From Methanospirillum hungatei (GTDB taxonomy: Archaea; Halobacteriota; Methanomicrobia; Methanomicrobiales; Methanospirillaceae): a stretch of 64,000 nt of DNA. The notes under the pieces were generated by a model. It made no database searches and was not told the origin of the DNA. It worked only from the letters and a program-made list of their open reading frames with translations. A program made the position numbers and the translations under genes. Positions 11,201 through 20,639 of the stretch are shown here, in pieces (within the stretch, counting starts at the first letter, position 1; each line of letters starts with the position of its first letter). Where the stretch lies: assembly GCF_019263745.1 (NCBI RefSeq), contig NZ_CP077107.1, positions 682,001-746,000 of the forward strand, given 5' to 3'.

Positions 11201-11710
11201 TTCGTTCAGCAGATAAACATCCCAGATGCCCCGACTCTTCAGAAGAATGAAGCAGGTATCCTTCTTCACCAGATCTTTTCCGGAAAAAGCCCACAAACGG
11301 TCCTTGCAGAATATGGGATTACCAGTCTTGCTGCAGAAATATATTGTACCTCTTTATACGAACAATTTTGTTCACTTCCTTTGATACAGGATTCTTCAGT
11401 TTCATATCAGGAACTTTCATTTGTTACCTATATCGGACCGTATCCGGTTACCGGGAGAATTGATCGACTCATTCAGATCTCTGATGGAACATGGGCCGTG
11501 ATAGATTATAAATCGGGTAATTACTCTGGAGCAGAATGGCAACTGAATTTTTATCGAAAAGCTGCTGAAAGAATCACCGGTCAAACGGTCCGGATGTTTG
11601 TTTACTCAATTCAGACTGGAAAAATGACAGAAGCACCATACCTTTCAGATGAAGAAATGATTCAATATTTAAAGGAATGGACAGATTCTCATATCCAAAA
11701 AATGGTCTGA
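8252..11710 (+). CDS. addA: AddA/RecB-like UvrD-family helicase-nuclease
   Basis: The 1152-residue protein is a superfamily 1A DNA helicase fused to a nuclease. The Q-motif 'TPRQHQAI' and Walker A 'TAGAGTGKT' (K28) are at the N-terminus. Motif Ia/Ib is 'ALTFTDKAAAEMKER', Walker B is 'VDEFQDTDP' (D384, E385), followed by 'FIVGDPKQSIYLFRNAD' (motif III), 'TVHAAKGLEFPIVILPD' (motif V) and 'KRLFYVGTTRARDHLIL' (motif VI). The C-terminal nuclease has 'AVIDYKSGNYS' (D1085, K1087). With the upstream AddB-like subunit it should form an ATP-driven end-resection complex. Archaea normally use HerA-NurA with Mre11-Rad50, so this pair is probably bacterial in origin. Confidence 0.88.
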   Translation: MAATPRQHQAITRHDMSMVVTAGAGTGKTFVLVEKYLNLIQDEGFRIRDVLALTFTDKAAAEMKERVRKTIADRLRDDPENQIWKDAHEELVIAPVMTFHSFCAQILREFAIEAGLDPGFVILDEGQNLAVQREAFDTLVRKPPGEIYEPLVRLLAQVEKYQLYQILTSISTESERFSQFCADITSDPDGIINTWEIFLEQVRTPVIKEFFQNGEVRDAIADFIRFEKIYQNTGDRAAIYLTQVCSSLKRIRADVSLEELSKAVREFLSVRPKGTLGSQKIWNNDDLKLFRREKTFLIEKLEKTLPYFELYIKPDSAFTTATMSFFFDLALVGVTYTSALQALKKQANGLDFNDLITCTREFLHQHQDIVARHIRPRFRYILVDEFQDTDPSQFEIITSIIGDLTPETKGLFIVGDPKQSIYLFRNADVTRFKEAQNRILTDCNGDLINLDTSFRSCREVIGCVNYLFSRIFSSTEKPWEFGYEPIQVCEERKRSSGSITVLMPEKAPKGSEQSESKEIEAGMVADLVHRIASSGSFLITDRDNIIRPAGYGDIAILIERRTHLSRYTTALSRKEAPYYVHGGIGFYSRQEIYDIYSILSFLLRPFDTAALYGVLRSPYFGLSDIALFHILHIHESKKGWTLFDTLKIIAQELTTLSGDYEEQYSCFSSSVREKIIRAFSLLNSWKKHAGREPVVSFISRIIRESGIFTIYSAMEQGEQQVANLLKLQRIIKGKTESGAYNLFDLISDMTVSIADEEREGEAALDTLSKTSVNIMTVHAAKGLEFPIVILPDMGSSREGKLGPILSGDHTAIFGVKIPDPDHDYEIRETPVYSALSLIQKEKESAERKRLFYVGTTRARDHLILCGKQPEKYYDTIDKSNNRIDWICTIFGITKEIAEQGGVLSFDPKDGGDEIEVTVLSDPDQLTRIWADEKLPPLFIPDEFITQSGTRIVKSQNSRERVIHRPVPVTDVVESRYPEPENKDFVQQINIPDAPTLQKNEAGILLHQIFSGKSPQTVLAEYGITSLAAEIYCTSLYEQFCSLPLIQDSSVSYQELSFVTYIGPYPVTGRIDRLIQISDGTWAVIDYKSGNYSGAEWQLNFYRKAAERITGQTVRMFVYSIQTGKMTEAPYLSDEEMIQYLKEWTDSHIQKMV

Positions 11711-11727
11711 TACGAGGATACTATCTG

Positions 11728-13224
11728 TCATAGCCGACCATATGTTGTTGTAAGTGTCCGGATATAATAAGCAAGATCCTCGGTAATCATCCTTTCCTGC
11801 ATCATCCATCTCCAATTCCCTTTTTCAGATCCAGGCCTGTTCATCCTGGCTGATATGTCAAGACCCAGTACATCCTGCATCGAGATGATGGCGGTATTTG
11901 CACTGCTCATCATCGCAAGCCGGACAAATACATCAGATACTTTCTCAGAAGAAACTTCATATCCGATATATGAAACGAATCTTTGTTTCTCTTCAGGTGT
12001 TGCTTCATGTAAAAACCATCCAAGAACCGGAGTATTATCATGAGTACCCGTATAAACAACAGTATTGGGAGGAATGTTATGAAGAATATATGGATTATCT
12101 CCGGTTTCAGAGCTGAACGCAAAAATCAAAACTTTCATTCCAGGAATATCAAACTCTCTCATTACTTCCCTGACGTCGGGGGTAATAATGCCTAAATCTT
12201 CTGCAATTACAGGAAAACAGGGAAATTTTTTCGTCCATGTCCGGAGAAGATCCCAGACTGGTGCAGAGATCCATCGTCCATCAATTGCGGTATCAGAACC
12301 AGCTTTTATCTCCCAATATCCTACAAGCCCCCGGAAATGATCTATCCTGACATAATCAACGAACTTTAATTCATGTTCCATTCGTTTAACCCACCAGGAA
12401 AACCCGGATTTTTTCATCTCGTCCCAATCATATATTGGATTATTCCAGACCTGACCAGTTGCACTAAAATAATCAGGAGGGACACCAGCTACGTATAATG
12501 GCTTTTTGTCCTCATTTAATTGAAAGAGATGCTGATGTGTCCAGGCATCACTGCTATCATAGTCGACATATATCGGAATATCACCAATGAGCCATATACC
12601 TAGTTCATGAGATCGTTTTCGGAGAGCAGCCCATTGATGGAAAAAGATAAATTGAAGAAACTGCTCTCGTTCTATAACAGAATGATATAATTTTTTAAAT
12701 TCATGAAGCTCGTTCTCATTATGGTTTCTTAATCCAGACGGCCAGTCAGACCAGAGAATATCAGGATAGTGTTTTTTTATGGCAATAAAGAGAGCATAAT
12801 CATCAAGCCACCATGCCTGTTCTTCACAAAAAGTCAAAAAAGCTGGATCGGTTCCAAAAAATACAAACCGATTATATGCCATATCAAATAACCTGTTTTT
12901 ATATGCAATAACGGCAGGGAAATCTACCAAATCTGAAGAAAAATCCGGCAACGGTTCCAGATCAGACTCATCCAGATATCCATCTTTGACAAGCATCTCA
13001 GGACTAATAAGTAAAGGATTTCCGGCAAAAGCAGAGAGAGCATGATAAGGTGAATTATCATACATATGTTCAGTTGGGTGAAGAGGGAGCACCTGCCAGT
13101 ACCGTTGACCTGCCTTTTGTAAAAATTCCACAAACCGATATGCTGCTGGCCCGAGATCACCAATTCCAAATTTCGTTGGGATTGATGTAATATGAAGGAG
13201 TGTACCACATCCTCGTGTTTTCAT
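11728..13224 (-). CDS. malQ: 4-alpha-glucanotransferase (amylomaltase, GH77)
   Basis: MalQ transfers alpha-1,4-glucan segments between maltodextrins. At 498 residues it has the length of the compact bacterial and archaeal amylomaltases. Visible family signatures are the N-terminal 'GTLLHITSIPTKFGIGDLG', 'GDIPIYVDYDSSDAW', 'VRIDHFRGLVGYW' holding the nucleophile D295, 'VIAEDLGIITPDV' with the acid/base Glu, and 'YTGTHDNTPVLGWF'. It is followed on the same strand by the GH57 gene upstream (67 bases apart), which together with the phosphofructokinase nearby suggests use of an internal storage glucan rather than growth on external starch. Confidence 0.93.
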   Translation of the reverse strand: MKTRGCGTLLHITSIPTKFGIGDLGPAAYRFVEFLQKAGQRYWQVLPLHPTEHMYDNSPYHALSAFAGNPLLISPEMLVKDGYLDESDLEPLPDFSSDLVDFPAVIAYKNRLFDMAYNRFVFFGTDPAFLTFCEEQAWWLDDYALFIAIKKHYPDILWSDWPSGLRNHNENELHEFKKLYHSVIEREQFLQFIFFHQWAALRKRSHELGIWLIGDIPIYVDYDSSDAWTHQHLFQLNEDKKPLYVAGVPPDYFSATGQVWNNPIYDWDEMKKSGFSWWVKRMEHELKFVDYVRIDHFRGLVGYWEIKAGSDTAIDGRWISAPVWDLLRTWTKKFPCFPVIAEDLGIITPDVREVMREFDIPGMKVLIFAFSSETGDNPYILHNIPPNTVVYTGTHDNTPVLGWFLHEATPEEKQRFVSYIGYEVSSEKVSDVFVRLAMMSSANTAIISMQDVLGLDISARMNRPGSEKGNWRWMMQERMITEDLAYYIRTLTTTYGRL

Positions 13225-13291
13225 TGATAAAATCCTTTATTTATAATAGTATGATTCTTCCATTCAATACAGGTAATAAACGGACTATTAT

Positions 13292-15796
13292 TCATAATGA
13301 GCATCTTATCCCCAGATATTCACCCAGGGTGGAGTATTCCATGACCCATCGTTTAGCATTCTCATCACCAATATTCATCTGCTCTTTCATGAGAGGACAC
13401 ATCTTCTCACCAATTCGATGATAGGTATTCTGACATGCCCATAAATCAAGGGTTAATGAGAGTGGAGCGAGAAGGGTGAATAGTCGGTTAACTTCAATGA
13501 TCAATAGTAAATTTGTTGGATCTTCTGCTATTTTTTCCAAAGATCTCAATATGGCTCTTCCAGCATGAACAGAGAGGGTTTTTCTTTCCGGAACATAATT
13601 ACCCCGGTTCATATCGTCCAAGATCTGTGCTATTCTAGATATATCAATCATTTCTGCATCGATACAGGTGATAAGTTCCCGATTTAAAGTGTACTCGATA
13701 GGAAAGTCCAGAGCTTTCGGAGATGATATCCGTAATTCTTTCATTGCAGTCACGAGAGAAGAGTACCTCCGATATAACTGTCGGTATTCATACTCTATAT
13801 CTAAAAGAACTCCATCAAGGATATTATACAGAACTTTTCTTTTTCCATCTCGAAAAAGATGCCAGAGAGAATACGAGTGTACATCAAAATGCCTGTCAAT
13901 CTGAAGAATCATTCCAGGAAGATCACTCTTCCGGTAAGAAATCCAGATATCCTCTTTGATTTCCTCGTACTCCTTTTCATGTGAAAAGGGTCTGATACCA
14001 CCCATGAAATTATGTCCTCCCATGTGAAGAGCTGCAAACATGAGGTGGGATTCCTTTAAAGTACTCTTTGATCTGAATTGTGCATGTCCGACAGCAAGCT
14101 TGATGGTACCTGTCTCTGCTTGTTCAAAAGTATTGCAGTAAATATCATACATGCTCACCTGCGTGGTGTCTGGTATACCCCCAATAAGAGAAGTAATTGC
14201 AAATTGAAATGCAACCCGGTTAATGTCAAATATCGAGGTCTGCACATATTTTTCATAGATATCTTTTCCATTACCAAGAGTAGAAAGATTGGAGGTTGCC
14301 TTTGATAATTGAGCTAAAAAATCGGGCTCCAGATCCACTCCGGTAATATCTCTGGAAATCTGAATGGCCCGACAAGCATACATAAGAATCTGAATAGTTT
14401 CAATACCAGCAAGATCATCAAAGAACCATCCGCAACTCGTCTGCATAAATAAGGAGTTTTTTTGCATCTCTAGTAATTTCAGGCACCTGGTTATCTCTTG
14501 TGGATTCGGTGTTCTTTTCGCATGATTAGAGAAGAACGCAATTATTGCATCATATGATCGGTTAATAATCAGTTCGCCATATGCATCTCTGATTGTCCAT
14601 GGTTCATGAAAAAGACCCTCCATTTCATGCTCATATATTCTGGCAAGTTCGGTTGATAACCATTGTATCGCCCCCCGAAGGGGTTTCCGCCATTTCTGAT
14701 TCCAAGGTTTAATATTATGCTGAGATGTTGATCCTGATGAGAGTAGATAACAAACTGAGGTATCAGAAATCAGACATGCGTACATAGCACGACAGCCACA
14801 ATCATCTTCCCAACGCTTCACACCGTGAATACAACTCCAGGACGTATTTTCTGCAATGGCGACTTCATGTGTCGGAGGGTATTTTTCGAGGTATTCTCCA
14901 TATACTGTTATTTGAGCACTTTTTTTAGATTCAATATCATGAAGTGCATATGCGAGAGCCATGTCAGCAAATCGGTGATGATGCCCATAGGTTTCTCCAT
15001 CAGTAGCAATTGACAAAAGATAAGGGTCATCAGTATTTTGTGGAAATGAATCAATCATTCGTTTAGCAAATGTTTCGCCATTATCGAGAAGATGGCCAAA
15101 TGCTGCTTCTGCTCCTATTACTGCATTATAAAAAAATATGGCAATTTTTTTCCCGGAAGGAAGAATACAAAGATATGGCATCCCAATGTGAAGTGTATCT
15201 TTCGTTACATATGTCCAGTCTTGATGACCGACTCTTCGAATTCTCTTTGCCTGATGCGGGGCGAGAATAGTGAACCTGATGCCATGTTCCGCAAGCATCT
15301 CCAGGGTTTCGATATCAACAGCAGTTTCAGAAAGCCACATTCCTTCGGGTATCCGCCCAAATCTGTAGACAAAATCTTTAATTCCCCAGATTATCTCTGT
15401 TCGCTTATCCCGACTGCATGCAAGAGGCATAATGAGATGATTATATATTTGGGCTATAGCCGATCCATGACCGGAAAATTTTATCAGACTATCCTTATCT
15501 GCCCGTAATATTTCCGAGTATACTTCCGGATTATGAGTTTCAAGCCAGGAAAGAAGAGTTGGACCAAAATTAAAACTGATATTTGAATAATTATTGACAA
15601 TATCAATAATCCGCCTGTCAGAACCCAGAATTCGGGATGCTGCATTTGGAGCATAACATTCAGCTGTAACCCGTTCATTCCAGTCATGAAAGGGAAATGC
15701 AGACTCTTCTACTTCTATCTCCTCAAGCCAGGGATTTTCCCGTGGAGGCTGGTAAAAATGTCCATGAATGCAGATATATCGGTTTATGGTATTCAC
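13292..15796 (-). CDS. Glycoside hydrolase family 57 protein with DUF3536
   Basis: The 834-residue protein belongs to GH57, retaining enzymes acting on alpha-glucans. Conserved region 1 is 'ICIHGHFYQPPREN' at the N-terminus. 'GMWLSETAVD' carries the predicted nucleophile E157, and 'IATDGETYGHHH' carries the predicted acid/base D266. The C-terminal ~500 residues correspond to the long helical extension found in DUF3536-type members. No signal peptide is seen, so it acts in the cytoplasm. It is probably transcribed with malQ. The exact specificity (amylase, branching or debranching-like) cannot be read from sequence. Confidence 0.85.
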   Translation of the reverse strand: MNTINRYICIHGHFYQPPRENPWLEEIEVEESAFPFHDWNERVTAECYAPNAASRILGSDRRIIDIVNNYSNISFNFGPTLLSWLETHNPEVYSEILRADKDSLIKFSGHGSAIAQIYNHLIMPLACSRDKRTEIIWGIKDFVYRFGRIPEGMWLSETAVDIETLEMLAEHGIRFTILAPHQAKRIRRVGHQDWTYVTKDTLHIGMPYLCILPSGKKIAIFFYNAVIGAEAAFGHLLDNGETFAKRMIDSFPQNTDDPYLLSIATDGETYGHHHRFADMALAYALHDIESKKSAQITVYGEYLEKYPPTHEVAIAENTSWSCIHGVKRWEDDCGCRAMYACLISDTSVCYLLSSGSTSQHNIKPWNQKWRKPLRGAIQWLSTELARIYEHEMEGLFHEPWTIRDAYGELIINRSYDAIIAFFSNHAKRTPNPQEITRCLKLLEMQKNSLFMQTSCGWFFDDLAGIETIQILMYACRAIQISRDITGVDLEPDFLAQLSKATSNLSTLGNGKDIYEKYVQTSIFDINRVAFQFAITSLIGGIPDTTQVSMYDIYCNTFEQAETGTIKLAVGHAQFRSKSTLKESHLMFAALHMGGHNFMGGIRPFSHEKEYEEIKEDIWISYRKSDLPGMILQIDRHFDVHSYSLWHLFRDGKRKVLYNILDGVLLDIEYEYRQLYRRYSSLVTAMKELRISSPKALDFPIEYTLNRELITCIDAEMIDISRIAQILDDMNRGNYVPERKTLSVHAGRAILRSLEKIAEDPTNLLLIIEVNRLFTLLAPLSLTLDLWACQNTYHRIGEKMCPLMKEQMNIGDENAKRWVMEYSTLGEYLGIRCSL

Positions 15797-15981
15797 CTCT
15801 TGATAGTCAATGGATAATATATCCAGTATTTCATAAGTATCGTTTCATGGATTGAAAGTCCCACTCTAAATAGGTATCTCAAGATTAAATCCTGATTGAA
15901 AAAACCTAATCCATCCTTGGATTTATGTTTGAAATGCCAAAAAACATATATATCAATGTCAGTACTGTTTTTATTAGATTT

Positions 15982-17022
15982 ATGAGCCCTGATAATCGCA
16001 ATGCACAGGTTCAGACAATCATGGCGACAATATCCTCCCTGATTGCAAGCAGAAGAATTGAGGATAAATTACGAGCCGCCACATTATTGAATGAATATGC
16101 ACCAACACTTCCAAAATCCTTCACGGAACGAATAATTGAAGAATTAAAGAAAGACTCGCATACAGAAATTCAGGAAGCATTAGTGCCTTTGTTAATAAAA
16201 GAAGAAAATAGTCCTTTACTCCAGGAAGTAACAAATGCTGAAATTGTTGCAGGGTATTCCGGGTTAATTGAAACTGCCTTACAAAAAGTAATTGACATAG
16301 CACAAATGTTTGATCTGTCTCATATGACTGCCCGTGCCTTAAGGCAACACTTTTCCGAGGGGAAGAATGGGTCAGATAATGGAGTGTATTCTGATTTTTT
16401 AAAACAAAAAACTAAAGTATCCCCGGAACTTACTTTTTTTCCCCAGGTATCTCTTAAACTATCTCCGATTAATGCATTGTCAGAAGTTATCCGGATAATT
16501 CCAGAACTTTCAAAGAAAAATGATACTAATCATGTCCAGGTTTTAGCAGACAAGAAAAATATAGAAAAAGAACTTGATGAAATAATAGGAACTGAACAGG
16601 AGATATCATTTAACATTGTTGGTTATGAGCTGCTCTACACGCTTGAGCGAATGATGCGGGACCTAATTCATCAACGAATAATAAAACCCAATATGGAGAA
16701 CCTCCAGACAAAAATTCCTCCTGATGTTCTTGAAGGAATGAAAAAAAGAAAATCGGTTGAAGAGAATAATCCAATCTCATCAGGAACGTATGAACTAGTA
16801 GAATATTGTGACTTTACAGACCTGAAAAAAATTCTTGAAAAAGGTAGAAATCATGAATTTTTTACTGATATTTTCTCATTTGACGAGATGAAAGCTGTAT
16901 ATAGTAAACTCGGCGAATTGGATCCGATTAGAAAAAAGATAGCTCACTCACGGCCTCTTACAAGAAAAGAGTTTGAAAGATTACGTATGTATGCAACCGA
17001 TATTCTGGGCCAGATAAAATAA
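15982..17022 (+). CDS. Hypothetical protein with HEPN-like C-terminus
   Basis: I do not recognise the full protein (about 346 residues). The N-terminal half is helical and repeat-like ('EDKLRAATLLNEYAPTLPKSFTERIIEELKKD'). The last ~110 residues ('YELLYTLERMMRDLIHQRI' ... 'DPIRKKIAHSRPLT') look like a HEPN domain of the Swt1/RiboL-PSP type: the R-x4-H motif 'RKKIAH' is the feature that forms the RNase site in active HEPN proteins. The frame is open from an ATG at 15925, but a TATA-like stretch at about 15942-15952 would start transcription near 15975, favouring the ATG at 15982. It stands alone between divergently oriented sugar genes. RNase or RNA-binding activity is only inferred. Confidence 0.6.
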   Translation: MSPDNRNAQVQTIMATISSLIASRRIEDKLRAATLLNEYAPTLPKSFTERIIEELKKDSHTEIQEALVPLLIKEENSPLLQEVTNAEIVAGYSGLIETALQKVIDIAQMFDLSHMTARALRQHFSEGKNGSDNGVYSDFLKQKTKVSPELTFFPQVSLKLSPINALSEVIRIIPELSKKNDTNHVQVLADKKNIEKELDEIIGTEQEISFNIVGYELLYTLERMMRDLIHQRIIKPNMENLQTKIPPDVLEGMKKRKSVEENNPISSGTYELVEYCDFTDLKKILEKGRNHEFFTDIFSFDEMKAVYSKLGELDPIRKKIAHSRPLTRKEFERLRMYATDILGQIK

Positions 17023-17068
17023 CCTTCAGGATAGAAATTATATAAATCCGGATCAGTATACTCCACAT

Positions 17069-18058
17069 ATGGATGGACGAGCACCCGGAAAATCCCGTAT
17101 AGGGATCCTTACTTCTGGTGGCGACGCACCAGGGATGAATGCTGCAATCAGGGCAGTATTTCGAGCTGCCAGCGAATGTAACATTGAAATAGTAGGTATT
17201 CGAAGAGGATTTGCCGGTCTTATTGATGGAGATCTCTTTCTGATGGACCGGTCACATGTCGCAAATATTATCCATCAGGGTGGAACTATTCTTGGAACCT
17301 CTCGAAGTGAAACATTTAAAACACCGGAAGGGCGCAGAATAGCAGCTGATGTCCTCCAGAACGCTGAGGTTGATGCCTTGTTTGTCATCGGTGGTGATGG
17401 ATCATTCAGAGGAGCCGACCTTTTTAATGATGAAACCGGAATTCCGACAATAGGTATTCCCGGTTCTATTGATAATGATATTCCGGGAACAGACTTTTCT
17501 ATCGGATTTGATACAGCCATAAATACTGCTCTTGAATCCATCGACAAGATCAGAGATACCGCGTCATCTCACGGAAGGCTCTTTTTTGTTGAAGTGATGG
17601 GGAAATCTTCAGATTTGATAGCAATTGAGAGTGGGATTGCAGGGGGAGCAGAATACCTTATTCTACCAGACAATAAACACGCGATGGATGATCTTTGTTC
17701 CCGGCTCACTCAGGCATTTGATGCAGGAAAACGGTATGCAATCGTTGTTGTAGCTGAAGGTGCGTGTCCTGGATGCAGTTTTCAAATTGCAAAAGAAGTA
17801 TCATCCAGGATATCCATGGAATCACGGGTTTGTGTTCTTGGTCATACACAGCGGGGAGGAAGTCCGACAGCACGGGATCGGGTTCTTGCCGCAAAACTCG
17901 GGGTAAGTGCAGTAAACGCATATATGAAAGGTTATGCCGGAGTAATGGTAGGAGAAGTCAGACGAAGTGTAATTCTGACACCTTTTGATAAAGTCATAAC
18001 CGGAAGACAAAAACCAGAGCCAAATATCATCCGTCTATCACATATTTTAACAAAATAA
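17069..18058 (+). CDS. pfkA: 6-phosphofructokinase, bacterial PfkA type
   Basis: PfkA phosphorylates fructose 6-phosphate to fructose 1,6-bisphosphate. The 329-residue protein has the N-terminal 'TSGGDAPGMNAAIRA' phosphate-binding loop, 'VIGGDGSFRGA' (G108-S112) and the catalytic 'PGSIDNDIPGTD'. The Gly in GGDGS and the Gly-Ser before IDND are typical of ATP-using enzymes; PPi-dependent forms usually have GGDD and PKTIDND, so ATP is the predicted donor. 'GHTQRGGSPTARDR' is the fructose-phosphate site. A TATA-like 'TATAAAT' at 17041 lies about 25 bases before the ATG, consistent with a leaderless mRNA. Most methanogens that have a phosphofructokinase use the unrelated ADP-dependent type. Confidence 0.9.
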   Translation: MDGRAPGKSRIGILTSGGDAPGMNAAIRAVFRAASECNIEIVGIRRGFAGLIDGDLFLMDRSHVANIIHQGGTILGTSRSETFKTPEGRRIAADVLQNAEVDALFVIGGDGSFRGADLFNDETGIPTIGIPGSIDNDIPGTDFSIGFDTAINTALESIDKIRDTASSHGRLFFVEVMGKSSDLIAIESGIAGGAEYLILPDNKHAMDDLCSRLTQAFDAGKRYAIVVVAEGACPGCSFQIAKEVSSRISMESRVCVLGHTQRGGSPTARDRVLAAKLGVSAVNAYMKGYAGVMVGEVRRSVILTPFDKVITGRQKPEPNIIRLSHILTK

Positions 18059-18070
18059 AAAGATTTGTCA

Positions 18071-19180
18071 TTAATGATTCAATCGCACCCGGGTACCAAT
18101 CCTGTACCCACAGACAACCAGGATGGTATCTCCAAATTTACTATTCAGGTCAGGATCACCAGTATCTATAAAAAGATTCTGTGTTCGCTTCATCTTTTCG
18201 TCTATTGCAATTACAATGAGTGAATCAATACCTGCATTTGATAAAACAGTTGAACTAATCTGTTGATTTCCTCTTCCCAGGATAAAACCCTGTGCTCCGA
18301 TTGGACTGATGATGATTTTTACCTTATTATAGATTTTTAGCAACCGAAGGATATCCTGTTCATTTACATCAGAGCCGACTACTTGTTTCTGATATATTGC
18401 ATCGATACCAAGAAGAGTTTTTGAGATTCCAAGCATATCAGCAATTGCCTGAGTTGTAGTTCCGGCTCCTAGGAGATACAGTGTGTCATCTCTCATAATT
18501 TCTACAATAAAACGAGCAATCTCCTGCCTTTCATGAGATTCATCACCAAATGAGATCTGCTTGGATGACTGACAATGAACCGGAGAAGATGGTACCTTTG
18601 CAAATCCAAATAGGTGTGTGTCTAATACTCCGTTTCGATATTCTTCCTCATTAACATCCATAACTTCTCCATCACCTAGTGATGTTAGATTCCACTCGGA
18701 CAATATCTGGGCAGCAGCAATGGGTGTAGTGGCAAATACTCCGGAATATATTTTTACTCCTGCAGGGATGCCTAATATTGGTATATTTTGCCTCGTGCAT
18801 GAGAAAATATCACGAGCGGTTCCATCTCCTCCGGCAAAAACTATCACGTGTACACCTTGACGGATCATTTCATTACAGGCATGTTTCGTATCTGTTGCAC
18901 TGGTTTTCAGGAGAGGATCTGATTCAGATAAATCGCTCCTATACACACATTCATGCAAAATTCCAAGAGAGGTCAGTTCAGCCTCACCCATCTCCCCACC
19001 GGCAGTTAAAAAATAGAGATCGTTCCGGGAAAGGGAGGATAAAAACCGGATGGCCTTTTCCGGAGCATGAGGAACAGCACCTCTCGCGAATGCCTCTTTA
19101 ATATACCCATCTGTTCCTTTCAAACCAACTGATCCTCCAAGACCGGCATATGGATTAACGATAAATCCGACCCGAATCAT
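18071..19180 (-). CDS. ATP-NAD kinase family protein
   Basis: The 369-residue protein belongs to the archaeal ATP-NAD/AcoX kinase family (COG3199 type). It starts with '[22 protein letters not shown]' and carries the '[13 protein letters not shown]' motif, whose GGDGT loop binds the nucleotide in diacylglycerol/NAD kinases. '[16 protein letters not shown]' and '[12 protein letters not shown]' are also typical of this family. The substrate is likely NAD or a related small molecule, but the true activity of this branch is not certain. Its ATG overlaps the stop of trpB2 upstream by four bases, so the two are translated from one message. Confidence 0.75.
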   Translation of the reverse strand: MIRVGFIVNPYAGLGGSVGLKGTDGYIKEAFARGAVPHAPEKAIRFLSSLSRNDLYFLTAGGEMGEAELTSLGILHECVYRSDLSESDPLLKTSATDTKHACNEMIRQGVHVIVFAGGDGTARDIFSCTRQNIPILGIPAGVKIYSGVFATTPIAAAQILSEWNLTSLGDGEVMDVNEEEYRNGVLDTHLFGFAKVPSSPVHCQSSKQISFGDESHERQEIARFIVEIMRDDTLYLLGAGTTTQAIADMLGISKTLLGIDAIYQKQVVGSDVNEQDILRLLKIYNKVKIIISPIGAQGFILGRGNQQISSTVLSNAGIDSLIVIAIDEKMKRTQNLFIDTGDPDLNSKFGDTILVVCGYRIGTRVRLNH

Positions 19181-20535
19181 GAGATGACAGGGAGATGATT
19201 CAACGATTCCGCAATCAAATCAGCAGGGTACTCATAATCGGTCAGAGAACCTGCAAAGTATGCTTCATAACTGGAGAGATCAAAATGTCCGTGACCACTG
19301 TTGTTAAACAGAATTGTTTTTGCTTCTCCGGTCTTTTTACATTCAATGGCCTTATCAATAGCAACACGAATTGCATGAGCTGATTCCGGAGCAGGAATAA
19401 TTCCTTCCGCCCGGGCAAACATGACTGCGGCGTCAAAAACCTCATTCTGGTAGACTGAAGTAGAATCTATCATATTGTCAGCATGAAGCCTTGAAACCAG
19501 CGGAGCCATTCCATGATACCGAAGTCCACCTGCATGAATGGAAGGTGGAATAAAATCATGTCCTAATGTGAACATCTTAAGAAGTGGGGTTAGACCAGCA
19601 ACATCTCCAAAATCATATGCATATATTCCCCGGGTCAGCGATGGACAGGCTGAAGGTTCAACGGCTAATACTTCGAGATCGGGATTTTTACCATCAATTT
19701 TATCTTTAATGAAGGGGAAACAGAGCCCTGCACAATTTGAACCACCACCTGCTGAAGCAATGACAATATCTGCTTTTTCATCGACCATATCCAGTTGCTT
19801 TTGCGCTTCCTGGCCGATAATTGTCTGATGAAGACAGACATGATTGAGTACACTCCCAAGTGAATAGTTAGTGTTATCATGGGTTGCCGCATCTTCTACT
19901 GCTTCAGATATCGCGATACCCAGACTTCCTGGCGTATTAGGATCTTTTTCAAGGATAGCCCGTCCAGAATTCGTGTCAGGAGAAGGAGAAGGAACACAGG
20001 TTGCTCCCCAGGTCTGCATCATCATTTTTCTATATGGTTTTTGATCATAACTGCCTCTGACCATATACACCTTACACTCCATCCCGAATAGCTGGGTTGC
20101 GAATGCAAGCGAAGAACCCCATTGACCAGCTCCTGTTTCGGTTGCAATCCGCTCTATTCCCTCTTTCATATTATAATAAGCCTGAGCGATGGCCGTGTTT
20201 GGTTTATGTGATCCAGGCGGACTGACCCCTTCGTATTTGTAATAAATCTTAGCCGGAGTTTTCAGTAACTTTTCCAGTCTGAATGCTCGAAAGAGTGGTG
20301 AAGGCCTCCATAATGTGTAAATGTCCCTTATCTCTTCTGGAATGTCAATATACCGATCCTGACACATCTCCTGCCTGATTAATTCCTTTGGGAAGATTGG
20401 CTCCAGATCCCCTGGTGTCACGGGTTTTTTCGTTTGGGGATGCATCGGTGGATCCAGCGGTGTCTTCAAATCTGCTTGAATATTATACCATTTTTTGGGT
20501 ATCTCATTCTCATCAAGGATTATTTTCGTATTCAT
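19177..20535 (-). CDS. trpB2: Tryptophan synthase beta chain, TrpB2 type
   Basis: The 452-residue PLP enzyme is of the longer TrpB2 class, recognisable by the N-terminal '[12 protein letters not shown]...PLDPPMHP' segment absent from ordinary TrpB. The PLP lysine is K111 in 'PGSHKPNTA', the TrpB-like catalytic Glu lies in '[12 protein letters not shown]', and '[11 protein letters not shown]' binds the cofactor phosphate. TrpB2 condenses indole (or phosphoserine-derived aminoacrylate) with serine to tryptophan and often occurs without TrpA, as here. A TATA element (TATAAATATG read on the minus strand) lies at about 20560-20570, close before the start. It overlaps the NAD-kinase-like gene by four bases. 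Confidence 0.92.
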   Translation of the reverse strand: MNTKIILDENEIPKKWYNIQADLKTPLDPPMHPQTKKPVTPGDLEPIFPKELIRQEMCQDRYIDIPEEIRDIYTLWRPSPLFRAFRLEKLLKTPAKIYYKYEGVSPPGSHKPNTAIAQAYYNMKEGIERIATETGAGQWGSSLAFATQLFGMECKVYMVRGSYDQKPYRKMMMQTWGATCVPSPSPDTNSGRAILEKDPNTPGSLGIAISEAVEDAATHDNTNYSLGSVLNHVCLHQTIIGQEAQKQLDMVDEKADIVIASAGGGSNCAGLCFPFIKDKIDGKNPDLEVLAVEPSACPSLTRGIYAYDFGDVAGLTPLLKMFTLGHDFIPPSIHAGGLRYHGMAPLVSRLHADNMIDSTSVYQNEVFDAAVMFARAEGIIPAPESAHAIRVAIDKAIECKKTGEAKTILFNNSGHGHFDLSSYEAYFAGSLTDYEYPADLIAESLNHLPVIS

Positions 20536-20639
20536 GTATACTTTAGTTTATTGATGCACATATTTATACATTGTTGAAGGATGAAGAACATCTTATATTC
20601 AAGTTCATAAAAAAAGGAAAACGAAAAAAAGAAGAATGG

